A stretch of DNA of 64,000 nt, from NCBI GenBank assembly GCA_902363255.1, contig CABIZO010000001.1, forward strand, positions 682,001 to 746,000, given 5' to 3'. This DNA comes from Peptostreptococcaceae bacterium. GTDB lineage: Bacteria > Bacillota > Clostridia > Peptostreptococcales > Peptostreptococcaceae. The first letter of the stretch is position 1, and every line of letters begins with the position of its first letter. A model generated the notes under the pieces. It ran no database searches. It was not told where the DNA came from and worked only from the letters and a program-made list of their open reading frames with translations. Positions 51,919-61,259 of the stretch are shown in pieces. The position numbers were made by a program, and so were the translations under genes.

Positions 51919-54435
51919 ATGAAGTTTGAAAATAACAATAAAAACATTATAAAAAGAATAACTAATTCCTCACTTAAATCAAATAAGGTCAGAAATATAT
52001 TTGTAATCCTTGCTATAGTACTTACTACTTTTATGATATCTTCTGTGTTTAGTATAGGAGTTAGTTTTATTAAAAACTATCAAACTATGAGTGTAAGGAT
52101 GGAAGGCAGTACTTCTAATGTATTTTTACCAAATCCAAAAGAAGAACAGATAAAAGCCATAGAAAATTTGGGAATAAGTAATTCTATTGGTGAGGAAATT
52201 ACAGTAGGTAAAATTACTTCAAAGGAAATAGAGAAAAATAAAGCTAAGATTTTTCTAAAGTATTATGATAAAGAAAACTGGGAAAAACAAATAATACCTG
52301 CACTAGGTGATGTAAAAGGTGATTATCCAATTAAAGCAAATGAAGTAATGATGTCTCAAAAAGCATTAGAATTATTGGGAAAGGAAAAAGCTAAAATTGG
52401 AGATTCCATAGAAGTTTCTTATACAGACACTAAAGGAAATACAATAAAAAAAGATTTTATATTAAGTGGTACTTATAGAACTTATGGATTTATAGTTGAT
52501 ACAGGATATTTATTAGTATCACAAAAATATATCAATAATAATAACTTAAATGTATCAGATCATGGAATGTTATCTTTAACTTTAAAAAATAATAAAAAAA
52601 GTGAAGCCCCAGATTTATTAAAAGAAAAAATTAAATTAAATAAAACGCAAAAATTCCAATATAATTTTGATTTAAATAGTGATTCACAGGAAGTAGCAAT
52701 GATTTCTGCAGGAACTATAGGAATGATAGGATTATTTATAGTACTTAGTGGTTATTTATTAATATACAACATTATGTATATAGCTGTAACAAAGGATATA
52801 CATTTCTATGGATTAATGAAAACTATAGGAACATCACCTAAGCAAATTAAAAAGATAGTTAGAGGTCAAGCTTTTAGATTATCTATAATAGGAATACCTA
52901 TAGGCTTAATATTAGGAGGAGTTGTATCTTTTGCACTAGTACCTATGGCAATGAGTACCTTCTCATCAGGTGCTTATGCAAATGCTATGCCATCAAATAT
53001 ATCATTTAATCCAATAATATTTATAGGAACAACTTTATTCTCATTACTTACTATTCATTTAAGTTGCAGAAAACCAGCTAAAATAGCAAGTAACATATCA
53101 CCTACAGAGGCTCTTAGATATAGTGGAACAAAAGTGAAAAAGCAAAAGAAAGATAGAAATAGTACTAAGGGTGGAAAGCTTTATAAAATGGCTTGGTACA
53201 ATGTATTTAGAGATAAAAAACGTGCTATATTAGTGTTCTTGTCTTTATTTATGGGAGTTATGACATACTTAAGTGTTAATACATTTTTAGATAGTATGAG
53301 CATAGAAAATTATATTGATACATATATGAACAATGATTTTGAAATACAAAATATAGAGACTATAGAAGGAAAAATAGATGATAAATTTATTAAAGAAATA
53401 AGTAACATAGATGGAGTAAAGACTATAAGCAATTTTAAAGTATCGAATATACAAATGGATATGAATGAAAAAATAATATTACCTGCATTAGAAAGTGGAT
53501 ATGAGAGATTTGGTGAAGGTGAAGAAGCTCTACAAAGTTTCTTAGATAGTATAAAGAAAGATCCATCTACTTTATCGCCTTTAATAATAGGAGTAGACGA
53601 TTTATCTATAGAAAAGTTTAATGATAAAAATAAGGAAAAAATAGATGTGAAAGGTTTCAAATCAGGTAAATTAGCTTTAATAGACAATTTCTATTATTCA
53701 GAAGAAGATAAAAATCTTAAAGAAGATAATATTACACTAAGAGGAAAGAATAATAATTCTATAACATTTAAAGGAAAAACATTTACAAATGAATCTCATC
53801 TGTTACCAGATGGTCCGGGAAGTTTATTAGGAGTACCCACTATTTATATCAGTTCATCTCAGTTAGAGGAATTAGATAAAAATGCTGTTGGTTATATGCT
53901 ACACATTAATGTAGATAAAAAATATGATGAAGCTATAAATTCAAAACTAAGCAAAATCACAGAATCAAGAGGTTTATTTATAGAATCTAAGACTGAAAAA
54001 ACAAAGGAGTTTAATAATAGCTCTATAGTAATGAATACAATAGGTGGAGGAATGTCTATTATATTAATATTAATAGGATTGTTAAACTTTATTAATGTAA
54101 TGATAACAGGAATTAACGTAAGGTTAAAAGAGCTTGCAGTAATGGAAAGTATAGGAATGACTAAGAAACAAATCAAGAAAATGTTAACTTTTGAAGGTTT
54201 ATATTATGGCGGAATTACTACTTTAGTTATATCAACTTTAGGTATGGGAATTGTATATTTCATAGGAGAGATGACGAAGAGAATTGCTGATTATGCAGAA
54301 TTTGTATTCCCAGCAGTACCGCTTTTAAGTTTAATATCACTAATATTTATAGTTTGCTTAATAACTCCAAGTGTAGTTTATAAATATTCAACTAAAAAAA
54401 CAGTAACGGAACGATTAAGAGAAATAGAAAAATAG
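51919..54435 (+). CDS. FtsX-like ABC permease, antimicrobial-peptide type
   Basis: 838 residues. It has two repeats of the MacB/FtsX plan: a membrane helix (about 24-45), extracellular domain, three FtsX helices (about 265-380, with ATKD-like cytoplasmic loop GLMKTIGTSPKQIKK), then a second helix (about 438-458), a large extracellular domain, and three more helices (about 710-830, with AVMESIGMTKKQIKKM). This double-FtsX layout occurs in peptide-resistance exporters of Firmicutes. The neighbouring two-component system suggests induction by the peptide. Confidence 0.92.
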   Translation: MKFENNNKNIIKRITNSSLKSNKVRNIFVILAIVLTTFMISSVFSIGVSFIKNYQTMSVRMEGSTSNVFLPNPKEEQIKAIENLGISNSIGEEITVGKITSKEIEKNKAKIFLKYYDKENWEKQIIPALGDVKGDYPIKANEVMMSQKALELLGKEKAKIGDSIEVSYTDTKGNTIKKDFILSGTYRTYGFIVDTGYLLVSQKYINNNNLNVSDHGMLSLTLKNNKKSEAPDLLKEKIKLNKTQKFQYNFDLNSDSQEVAMISAGTIGMIGLFIVLSGYLLIYNIMYIAVTKDIHFYGLMKTIGTSPKQIKKIVRGQAFRLSIIGIPIGLILGGVVSFALVPMAMSTFSSGAYANAMPSNISFNPIIFIGTTLFSLLTIHLSCRKPAKIASNISPTEALRYSGTKVKKQKKDRNSTKGGKLYKMAWYNVFRDKKRAILVFLSLFMGVMTYLSVNTFLDSMSIENYIDTYMNNDFEIQNIETIEGKIDDKFIKEISNIDGVKTISNFKVSNIQMDMNEKIILPALESGYERFGEGEEALQSFLDSIKKDPSTLSPLIIGVDDLSIEKFNDKNKEKIDVKGFKSGKLALIDNFYYSEEDKNLKEDNITLRGKNNNSITFKGKTFTNESHLLPDGPGSLLGVPTIYISSSQLEELDKNAVGYMLHINVDKKYDEAINSKLSKITESRGLFIESKTEKTKEFNNSSIVMNTIGGGMSIILILIGLLNFINVMITGINVRLKELAVMESIGMTKKQIKKMLTFEGLYYGGITTLVISTLGMGIVYFIGEMTKRIADYAEFVFPAVPLLSLISLIFIVCLITPSVVYKYSTKKTVTERLREIEK

Positions 54436-54483
54436 TATTGGTTTTATATATGAATTGATAATATAAATAAAATAAATTATGTA

Positions 54484-54513
54484 TAGTGGTAGATTTAAAA
54501 AATCTACCACTAT
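54484..54513 (+). terminator. Hairpin between the ABC genes and the two-component system
   Basis: ATAGTGGTAGATT-TAAAA-AATCTACCACTAT, 13-bp perfect stem followed by TGTTAT. It may be a partial terminator, giving lower expression of the regulator genes. Confidence 0.7.
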
Positions 54514-54566
54514 TGTTATAATTAGATAAGACATTATAAAAATAAGACATATACAGGAGGGGTACA

Positions 54567-55241
54567 ATGAAAAATATTTTAATTGTTGAAGATGATAAAA
54601 CTTTAAATAAGGGAGTTAGTTTTTTTCTAAATAAAGAAGGTTATAACGTTATTAGTGCATACACAAAGGAAGAAGGAAAAATTGCTATTTTACAAAATCA
54701 AATAGACTTCATGTTACTAGATGTAAATTTGCCAGATGGAAGTGGTCTAGACTTTTGCAAAGAAATAAATGATAAAATGAATTTTCCTGTAGTATTCTTT
54801 ACTGCAAATGATACAGAAGAAGATATGATAAAAGGGTTTGAATGTGGATGTGATGACTATATAGCAAAACCATTTTCAATAGATGTTTTAAAATTAAAAA
54901 TAAATGCAATCCTGAAAAGAAAGGGTGGAGAAAGTAAAAATATTTTCAAATATAAAGATTTGAATATAGATTTTGATAGTAGAAAAGTTTATAAAAGAGA
55001 AGAAGAAATATATCTAACTGTAACGGAATATAAACTTTTAGAATTATTGTGCAAAAATAAGGGAAGAGCAATGACAAAAGAAATATTATTAGATAAGTTA
55101 TGGGACAATAATGGAAATTATGTAGATGAAAATACTTTATCTGTTAATATAAGAAGACTTCGTAAAAAAATTGAAGATGATTCTAAAAATCCAGAGTATA
55201 TAATAACTCTGTTTGGAATTGGATATATTTTAGGAGAGTAA
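54567..55241 (+). CDS. OmpR-family response regulator
   Basis: 224 residues. Receiver domain with acidic VEDDK, phospho-acceptor Asp in MLLDVNLPDGSG, Thr in VVFFTANDTEE and Lys in DDYIAKPFS. The C-terminal winged helix has VTEYKLLELLCKNKGRAMTKEILLDKLWD and LSVNIRRLRKKIEDD. With the kinase encoded two bases later it probably controls the ABC transporter upstream. RBS GGAGGGG. Confidence 0.94.
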   Translation: MKNILIVEDDKTLNKGVSFFLNKEGYNVISAYTKEEGKIAILQNQIDFMLLDVNLPDGSGLDFCKEINDKMNFPVVFFTANDTEEDMIKGFECGCDDYIAKPFSIDVLKLKINAILKRKGGESKNIFKYKDLNIDFDSRKVYKREEEIYLTVTEYKLLELLCKNKGRAMTKEILLDKLWDNNGNYVDENTLSVNIRRLRKKIEDDSKNPEYIITLFGIGYILGE

Positions 55242-55243
55242 AA

Positions 55244-56290
55244 ATGAATAATGAGTTTAGTAAAAAGAGTAATATTTTTAAAATTTTACTTATTATTTTA
55301 TGTATAATTTTTAATATATTTATAATTTTTAAAACAAAGGACATAGAAATAATATGCATAACCCTGGTATTTTCATTGGTTGTAGTAATTGGATTTTTCA
55401 TTTATGATAAAATGTTTCAAGATTCTATAACAGAGATGCTTGTAAAATTATCTGACATGATATCTATCATAAGTGATTTAAGGGAAAAAGAAGTTTTTTC
55501 TATGATAGATGACTCCATGTTTTCAAAACTGCAACACCAAACTTTAAAACTAACAAAAGTATTGCAGTCACAAAATATAAAAATTGAAAAAGATAAAAAT
55601 GAAATAAAATCATTGATTTCTGATATTGCTCATCAGTTAAAAACGCCTTTAGCAAATATGAAAATGTACAGTGAGTTTCTACAAGATGAAAATTTAACAA
55701 AAGAAGAAAGAGAAGAGTTTAATGAAATAATTCTTTTATCCTTAGATAAACTTTGTTTTTTGGTAGAGAGTATGATAAAAATGTCTCGACTAGAAAGTTC
55801 AGTCATTAGTATTAAACCTACCTTAGGAGATTTAAATGATACGATTATTTTAGCTATTACTCAGCTTTATAAAAAAGCAAGTATTAAAAATATCCATATT
55901 GATTTTGAAGAAAAGGATAAAGTCATTATTTATCATGATAAAAAATGGACTTGTGAAGCTATATTTAACATAATAGAAAATGCTATAAAGTATTCAGAAT
56001 CAAACACCACTATAAATATAGTTATTGAAAGATACGAAATTTTTACAAGAATAGACATTAAAGATGAAGGACCAGGAATATTAGAAGAGGAAATGGCTAA
56101 AATATTTTCTAGATTTTATAGAGGTAAAAATGTATCAGAAGAAGATGGGGTTGGTATAGGTCTTTATTTAAGTAGAGAGATTATTGCAAAACAAAATGGA
56201 TATATAAAAGTATCATCAAAAGGAAAAGGAAGTACTTTTTCTGTATTTATACCAAATGATTATATAGTAGAAAAATCAGATGAAAATTAA
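55244..56290 (+). CDS. Sensor histidine kinase with two close membrane helices (BceS-like)
   Basis: 348 residues. Two N-terminal helices (about 11-29 and 33-53) with almost no loop between them mark it as an intramembrane-sensing kinase that probably reads the state of the ABC transporter. H-box SDIAHQLKTPLANMKMYSEF, N-box IFNIIENAIKYS, G1 DEGPGI, F-box FSRFYRG and G2 GVGIGLYLS are intact. It phosphorylates the response regulator encoded just upstream. Confidence 0.92.
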   Translation: MNNEFSKKSNIFKILLIILCIIFNIFIIFKTKDIEIICITLVFSLVVVIGFFIYDKMFQDSITEMLVKLSDMISIISDLREKEVFSMIDDSMFSKLQHQTLKLTKVLQSQNIKIEKDKNEIKSLISDIAHQLKTPLANMKMYSEFLQDENLTKEEREEFNEIILLSLDKLCFLVESMIKMSRLESSVISIKPTLGDLNDTIILAITQLYKKASIKNIHIDFEEKDKVIIYHDKKWTCEAIFNIIENAIKYSESNTTINIVIERYEIFTRIDIKDEGPGILEEEMAKIFSRFYRGKNVSEEDGVGIGLYLSREIIAKQNGYIKVSSKGKGSTFSVFIPNDYIVEKSDEN

Positions 56291-56320
56291 TTTTAAATTA
56301 GGATTCATCTGATTTTTTTA
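56273..56320. terminator. Shared terminator at the converging ends of the kinase and DUF2812 genes
   Basis: AAATCAGATGAA and TTCATCTGATTT form a stem that includes the last codons of both genes; both sides have T-runs in the reading direction. Confidence 0.6.
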
Positions 56321-56825
56321 ATTTATTATATGTCATAAAAGTAGGTATATTAACTGCTAAAACTATGATAGCTATTAATATTAATAATAAAGCAAAAGTT
56401 TCATCTATTGATCCTTCGGGAGAAGATATAATATTTAAAATTGCAAATAAAAGTAAAGTTAAGACAATAGAAAACCTAAATCTTAGTATTTTTTTAAAGT
56501 AGAAGACTTTAGACTGTACATTGGAAAATAAGCTAAACTTACCTAACTTTCTGTTTCTTCTAAAAAACACCCAGTTTCTAGAGTGACATACATATTCAAC
56601 ATTCCACTCATCTTCCAAATAATTGAGGAAGTCCTCTTGATTAGGAGAGGAAGGCAGATTTTCAAGCAATTCAATAATATAATAATATTCACCTGGTTTA
56701 CATTTTTCAAAATTAAATCTACAGAAATTAAAATCTTTTAAAGCGTATCCTTTTAAACACATTTGATTTATCCAATCTTCTTTTTTTTCGTATTCACCAA
56801 GTGCAAAAAATTTATAAATAATCAT
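56298..56825 (-). CDS. DUF2812 membrane protein
   Basis: 175 residues. N-terminal soluble part with EYEKKEDWINQMCLKGYALKDFNFCRFNFEKC and WNVEYVCHSRNWVFFRR, the DUF2812 pattern, then two membrane helices (about 113-133 and 139-160). DUF2812 genes usually lie beside PadR-like regulators, but none is seen here. Function unknown. RBS GGAGG before the ATG at 56825. Confidence 0.82.
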   Translation of the reverse strand: MIIYKFFALGEYEKKEDWINQMCLKGYALKDFNFCRFNFEKCKPGEYYYIIELLENLPSSPNQEDFLNYLEDEWNVEYVCHSRNWVFFRRNRKLGKFSLFSNVQSKVFYFKKILRFRFSIVLTLLLFAILNIISSPEGSIDETFALLLILIAIIVLAVNIPTFMTYNKLKKSDES

Positions 56826-57036
56826 AATAATCCTCCGACTTCCTTTAGAAATACTTCAAATTTATTATATTTTTATTAGTTTTATTTATATAATAAGTAT
56901 AGAACCATATTTTATATATGTTAAGTATAAATAATTTAATTTATTAAATAATATAAAGACTTTTAAGATGTAATGATTTAAAATTGTAATATAGTTTTTA
57001 GAGGATGGAATTTATAAACTAAGTGAGGGGATAATT

Positions 57037-57417
57037 ATGATTTGTAAAAAATGTGGCACATTGATTAAACATAATGAAGAGTACTGTAGAAAGTGTGGTG
57101 CTTTAGTAATTACTTTTAAACAAGTTGAGAATAAAAACTTAAAATATATTTGTGTTGAAAATAATATAAGAGAAAAATGGCAGAAGTTTATAAATAAAAT
57201 TAGTAATAAAGATGCAAAATCTCATAAAGTTGAAAACATAAATAAAAATAGCTTAAATATTAATGACTTAGGAGATTTAGTAAATAAATATAATAAGGTA
57301 GTAAAAAATGAAAATAAACATATAAAAGAAAAACAGTTTAAAAGAGAAGAAATTAAAACTACAAAGGATTTTCCAGAGTCGATTACGGATATCATTCAAG
57401 AACTTTTTAAATTATAA
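57037..57417 (+). CDS. Zinc-ribbon hypothetical protein
   Basis: 126 residues. The N-terminal zinc ribbon MICKKCGTLIKHNEEYCRKCGA has two C-x2-C knuckles. The rest is highly charged, Lys/Asn-rich and probably disordered or helical, with no membrane span. Such zinc-ribbon heads occur on many small regulatory or membrane proteins; no function can be given. RBS GAGGGGA. Confidence 0.7.
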   Translation: MICKKCGTLIKHNEEYCRKCGALVITFKQVENKNLKYICVENNIREKWQKFINKISNKDAKSHKVENINKNSLNINDLGDLVNKYNKVVKNENKHIKEKQFKREEIKTTKDFPESITDIIQELFKL

Positions 57418-57492
57418 AATAAAAACTTAAAATTTTCCTCATAATAATATTCTGGTAATGATTTAATTTATAAAAATAGAGAATAATAAACT

Positions 57493-57524
57493 AAAAGTAT
57501 TGATAAGATAATCAATACTTTTTT
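57493..57524 (+). terminator. Terminator after the zinc-ribbon gene
   Basis: AAAAGTATTGAT-AAGATA-ATCAATACTTTT then TT. The 457 bases from here to the next gene are very AT-rich and hold no ORF; the only clear element is the promoter at 57805-57833. Confidence 0.85.
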
Positions 57525-57804
57525 GTATTTATGAAATTATTTAATTATAAAAAGGACAAGATTTTACAATAAATTTAGTGTGTATTAATATAATGAAAAT
57601 TAAAAAGATTAAATTTATATTAAATGAATTTATTCTTAATATTAGTATATTTTATTAATAAAAATCATATTTAATAATCAAACAGTTATACATACTAAAC
57701 TTTAAAATAATTAATATAAACAATTGTAAGGATTAAAAGAATAAATATAAGTTATTTACACGTTTTTCAAGTTTTATAAAAAAACAAAAAAATCAAAAAA
57801 ACTA

Positions 57805-57833
57805 TTGAAATATAAGTTGGAATTTTATATAAT
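57805..57833 (+). promoter_or_regulatory. Promoter of the pot operon
   Basis: TTGAAA (57805-57810), 17-base spacer, TATAAT (57828-57833). The leader to the regulator gene would be about 140 nt and AT-rich. Confidence 0.65.
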
Positions 57834-57981
57834 AGCTATTGTTGTTTAGAAATTATAAACTTAATGTTTACATATAATAACGTAAAAAATTAAAAATCAA
57901 GTAGAATATACTAAACTAAAAATTTACTAATAATAAAAACAAAAATCGACAAAGGATTTTGAATAAAAGGGAGGTGTTGCT

Positions 57982-58521
57982 ATGGATATAGGTGGAAAAA
58001 TAAAACGTATGAGAATAGAAAAGCAGCTGACCCAGGAAGAACTGGCGAATAGGTGTGAATTATCAAAAGGATTTATATCTCAACTAGAAAATAATTTAAC
58101 TTCACCTTCTATTGCAACCTTAATAGATATATTAGATATCTTAGGAACAAATTTAAGAGAATTTTTCAATGAAATAAGCGATGAAAAAATCACCTTTACA
58201 AAGGATGATATGTTTGAAACAGAAGATGAGGATTTAAAATATACACTAAAATGGTTAGTTCCAAATTCGCAAAAAAATGATATGGAACCTATAATAATAA
58301 CTTTACAACCAGGTGGACAATATAAAGAAGATAAGCCTCATGAAGGTGAAGAATTTGGATATGTTTTAGCAGGTTCAATTTTCCTTCATTTGGGAGATAA
58401 GAAAAGTAAGGTGAGAAAAGGCGAGAGTTTTTACTTTAAACCTAGAGCCAATCATTATATTTCAAACGCAGGTAAAAAAGAAGCAAGGGTGGTTTGGGTA
58501 AGTTCACCACCAATGTTTTAA
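57982..58521 (+). CDS. XRE-cupin transcriptional regulator of polyamine uptake
   Basis: 179 residues. N-terminal helix-turn-helix (KIKRMRIEKQLTQEELANRC, LSKGFISQLENNLTSPSIATL) and C-terminal cupin (PIIITLQPGGQYKEDKPHEGEEFGYVLAGSIFLHLG, KGESFYFKPRANHYISN). This architecture is that of PuuR-like regulators, and in clostridia such a gene heads potABCD. The cupin probably senses a polyamine or amino acid. 32 bases before potA. RBS GGAGGTG. Confidence 0.88.
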   Translation: MDIGGKIKRMRIEKQLTQEELANRCELSKGFISQLENNLTSPSIATLIDILDILGTNLREFFNEISDEKITFTKDDMFETEDEDLKYTLKWLVPNSQKNDMEPIIITLQPGGQYKEDKPHEGEEFGYVLAGSIFLHLGDKKSKVRKGESFYFKPRANHYISNAGKKEARVVWVSSPPMF

Positions 58522-58553
58522 GCGAAATGATAGAATAAAAGAGGTGTTTACAT

Positions 58554-59615
58554 TTGAAACAAGAGAACATAATTGAATTAAAAAATATAACAAAGCAATA
58601 TGAAGATAATATAGTTCTAAAAGACTTAAATTTAGATATAAGAAAAAACGAGTTTTTAACTTTACTAGGTCCTAGTGGATGTGGAAAAACAACTACTTTA
58701 AAAATAATAGCAGGTTTTGAATTTGCTGATGATGGAAAAGTTTTATTCCAAGGGAAAGATGTAAATGAAATACCACCATACGAAAGACCAGTAAATACAG
58801 TTTTCCAAAAATACGCTTTATTCCCTCATATGAATGTATATGAAAATATAGCATTTGGATTAAAAATCAAAAAAATAGATAAAAAAACTATAGACGAAAA
58901 AGTTAAAAAAATGCTTAAACTTGTGGCTCTTCCAGGGTTTGAAAATAGAAGTATTGATTCACTAAGTGGTGGTCAACAACAAAGAATTGCCATAGCAAGA
59001 GCTTTAGTAAACGAGCCAAAAGTTCTTTTACTAGATGAACCTTTAGGAGCATTAGATTTAAAACTTAGACAAGAAATGCAAAGAGAACTTAAAAATATAC
59101 AACAACAATTAGGGATTACATTTATATTTGTTACTCATGACCAAGAGGAAGCATTATCAATGTCGGATACTATAGTTGTTATGAATAAAGGTAAAATACA
59201 ACAAATGGGAACTCCAGAAGACATATATAATGAGCCAGAAAATGCTTTTGTTGCTAGATTTATAGGTGAAAGTAACATAATGGACGGTATAATGCATGAA
59301 GACTTTTTAGTTGAATTCTGTGGAAGAAACTTTGAATGTGTGGATAAAGGATTTGAAAAAGATGAAGCTATAGAAATAGTAATAAGACCAGAAGATATAA
59401 AAATGGTCAAACCAGAAGAAGGAATGTTAAAAGGAGAAGTTACTTCTTGTGTGTTCAAAGGTGTTCATTATGAAATTACAGTTGAAGCATGTGGGTTAAC
59501 ATGGTTACTTCACAATACTAAGTCAGCAGAAGTTGGAAGTGAATTAGGTATGGACATATATCCAGAAGATATACATATCATGAAGAAAATAGGGGATGAT
59601 GAGTCAAATGAGTAA
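58554..59615 (+). CDS. potA: Spermidine/putrescine ABC transporter ATPase
   Basis: 353 residues. Start TTG after AGAGGTG. Walker A GPSGCGKTT, Q-loop VFQKYALFPHMNV, signature LSGGQQQRIAIARAL, Walker B VLLLDEPLGALDLKLR and H-loop VTHDQEEALSMSD. The C-terminal TOBE domain (about 240-350) has FVARFIGESNIMDG and IEIVIRPEDIKM. It energises PotBC uptake of polyamines. The 3' end overlaps potB by 8 bases. Confidence 0.94.
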   Translation: MKQENIIELKNITKQYEDNIVLKDLNLDIRKNEFLTLLGPSGCGKTTTLKIIAGFEFADDGKVLFQGKDVNEIPPYERPVNTVFQKYALFPHMNVYENIAFGLKIKKIDKKTIDEKVKKMLKLVALPGFENRSIDSLSGGQQQRIAIARALVNEPKVLLLDEPLGALDLKLRQEMQRELKNIQQQLGITFIFVTHDQEEALSMSDTIVVMNKGKIQQMGTPEDIYNEPENAFVARFIGESNIMDGIMHEDFLVEFCGRNFECVDKGFEKDEAIEIVIRPEDIKMVKPEEGMLKGEVTSCVFKGVHYEITVEACGLTWLLHNTKSAEVGSELGMDIYPEDIHIMKKIGDDESNE

Positions 59616-60459
59616 GAGAAATAATAAGTTAGGCTTAAAGATAACATCTCCATATATTTTATGGAGTGCATTATTCATAGTAATTCCTTTATTTCTAATT
59701 GTATTCTTTGGTTTTACAAAGATGGAAGGTGGAGCTTATGTTTTCAGTTTAGAAAACTTTAAGGAATTAATGAATCCATTATATTTTAAAGTGTTTTGGA
59801 GATCGATAAGACTGGCTGTAATATCAACAATACTATGTTTGTTGATTGGATATCCCACAGCCTATATAATATCTAAATCAAAAGCATCTAGACAAAATAC
59901 CTTATTAATGCTTGCTATAATACCAATGTGGATGAATTTTTTACTTAGAACTTATGCATGGTCAGCAATTCTTGGTAGAGAAGGAATACTAAATACAGTT
60001 TTAAATGCAATAGGATTAAATTCAGTTAATATTTTATATACAGATTCAGCAGTACTTTTAGGTATGGTTTATAATTTCTTACCATTTATGATATTACCTA
60101 TATATACAGTATTATCAAAAATGGATCAAGATTTAATAAATGCAGCTAAAGACCTAGGTGCTAATGGAAGACAAGTGTTTTCTAAAATTATATTTCCACT
60201 TAGTATGCCAGGAGTGGTTTCTGGAATAACAATGGTATTTATGCCAGCAGTATCTACCTTCGTAATTTCTAAACTACTAGGTGGTGGTCAATTTATGTTA
60301 ATAGGTAACTTAATAGAACAACAATTTATGTCAGTTGGAGATTGGCATTTTGGCTCAGCTATATCTTTATTTATGATGATAGTAATCTTAATTACTATGG
60401 CAATAATGAATAGATTTAGTGACGATTCAGAGAAGGAAGGCGGTGGATTACTATTATAA
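59608..60459 (+). CDS. potB: Spermidine/putrescine ABC transporter permease PotB
   Basis: 283 residues from the ATG at 59608, 12 bases after AGGGG; ATGs at 59596 and 59599 are closer to that RBS and also possible. Six membrane helices; permease signature DLINAAKDLGANGRQVFSKIIFPLSMPG. Opening KLGLKITSPYILWSALFIVIPL is typical PotB. It forms the membrane channel with PotC. Confidence 0.92.
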   Translation: MSKRNNKLGLKITSPYILWSALFIVIPLFLIVFFGFTKMEGGAYVFSLENFKELMNPLYFKVFWRSIRLAVISTILCLLIGYPTAYIISKSKASRQNTLLMLAIIPMWMNFLLRTYAWSAILGREGILNTVLNAIGLNSVNILYTDSAVLLGMVYNFLPFMILPIYTVLSKMDQDLINAAKDLGANGRQVFSKIIFPLSMPGVVSGITMVFMPAVSTFVISKLLGGGQFMLIGNLIEQQFMSVGDWHFGSAISLFMMIVILITMAIMNRFSDDSEKEGGGLLL

Positions 60460-61235
60460 AGAAATTCACATCAAATATATATTTAACTCTAGTGTATATA
60501 TTTTTATATTTACCAATAATAACACTAGGAGTATTTTCATTTAATGAATCAAAATCCATGGCTAAATGGAGTGGATTTTCATTAAAATGGTATGAAAAAT
60601 TATTGGATAATTCTAGAATAATGGATGCTCTATATTATACTTTATTAGTAGCAGTAGTAGCATCAATAATAGCGACAATAGTTGGAACAATTACAGCAAT
60701 TGGTATACATAAGATGAGACAAGGTAAGGTAAGAGGATTATTACTAAATATAAACTATTTGCCAGTATTAAATCCAGATATAGTGACAGGGGTGGCATTA
60801 ATGTCATTATTCGTATTTATTAATATGGAATTTGGATTTACTACAATGCTATTATCTCATATAGTTTTCAATATACCTTATGTAATACTTTCTGTTTTAC
60901 CAAAATTAAAACAATTACCAGCAAATATTGAAGAAGCAGCCTTAGATTTAGGAGCAACGCCTTGGTATGCACTTAGAAAAGTAGTATTACCACAAATAAA
61001 ACCAGGTATAATATCTGGGATGATTATAGCATTTACAATGTCGATTGATGACTTTGTTATAAGTTTCTTTACAACAGGAAACGGTGTAACAAACTTAGCA
61101 ATAGAAGTATACTCAATGACAAGAAGAGGTATATCTCCAGAAATAAATGCATTATCTACAATAATGTTTATAAGTGTTCTTATATTATTAGTTTTATCTA
61201 ATATAGCACAAAATAAAAAGACGGCGAGTAATTAG
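60453..61235 (+). CDS. potC: Spermidine/putrescine ABC transporter permease PotC, probable AUU start
   Basis: About 260 residues. Six membrane helices; permease signature NIEEAALDLGATPWYALRKVVLPQIKPG. Between the last in-frame stop (60420) and a GTG at 60492 there is no ATG, GTG or TTG, but the frame reads on as KKFTSNIYLTLVYIFLYLPI, the normal PotC N-terminus. An ATT at 60453 lies six bases after GGCGGTGG and overlaps the potB stop, so AUU (less likely AUA at 60456) is the best start. The GTG has no RBS and would cut into the first helix. Confidence 0.82.
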   Translation: MIKKFTSNIYLTLVYIFLYLPIITLGVFSFNESKSMAKWSGFSLKWYEKLLDNSRIMDALYYTLLVAVVASIIATIVGTITAIGIHKMRQGKVRGLLLNINYLPVLNPDIVTGVALMSLFVFINMEFGFTTMLLSHIVFNIPYVILSVLPKLKQLPANIEEAALDLGATPWYALRKVVLPQIKPGIISGMIIAFTMSIDDFVISFFTTGNGVTNLAIEVYSMTRRGISPEINALSTIMFISVLILLVLSNIAQNKKTASN

Positions 61236-61259
61236 GATAAGAATAAGGGAGGATAAAAT

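Noticed and set aside
57525..57804. Possible gene or RNA in the long AT-rich gap before the pot operon.
   Set aside because: All frames are broken by stops, and no hairpin or conserved RNA motif was seen apart from the promoter at 57805.
60492..61235. GTG at 60492 as the potC start.
   Set aside because: It has no RBS, leaves a 32-base gap and would cut off the N-terminal part of the first membrane helix that the open frame clearly encodes.
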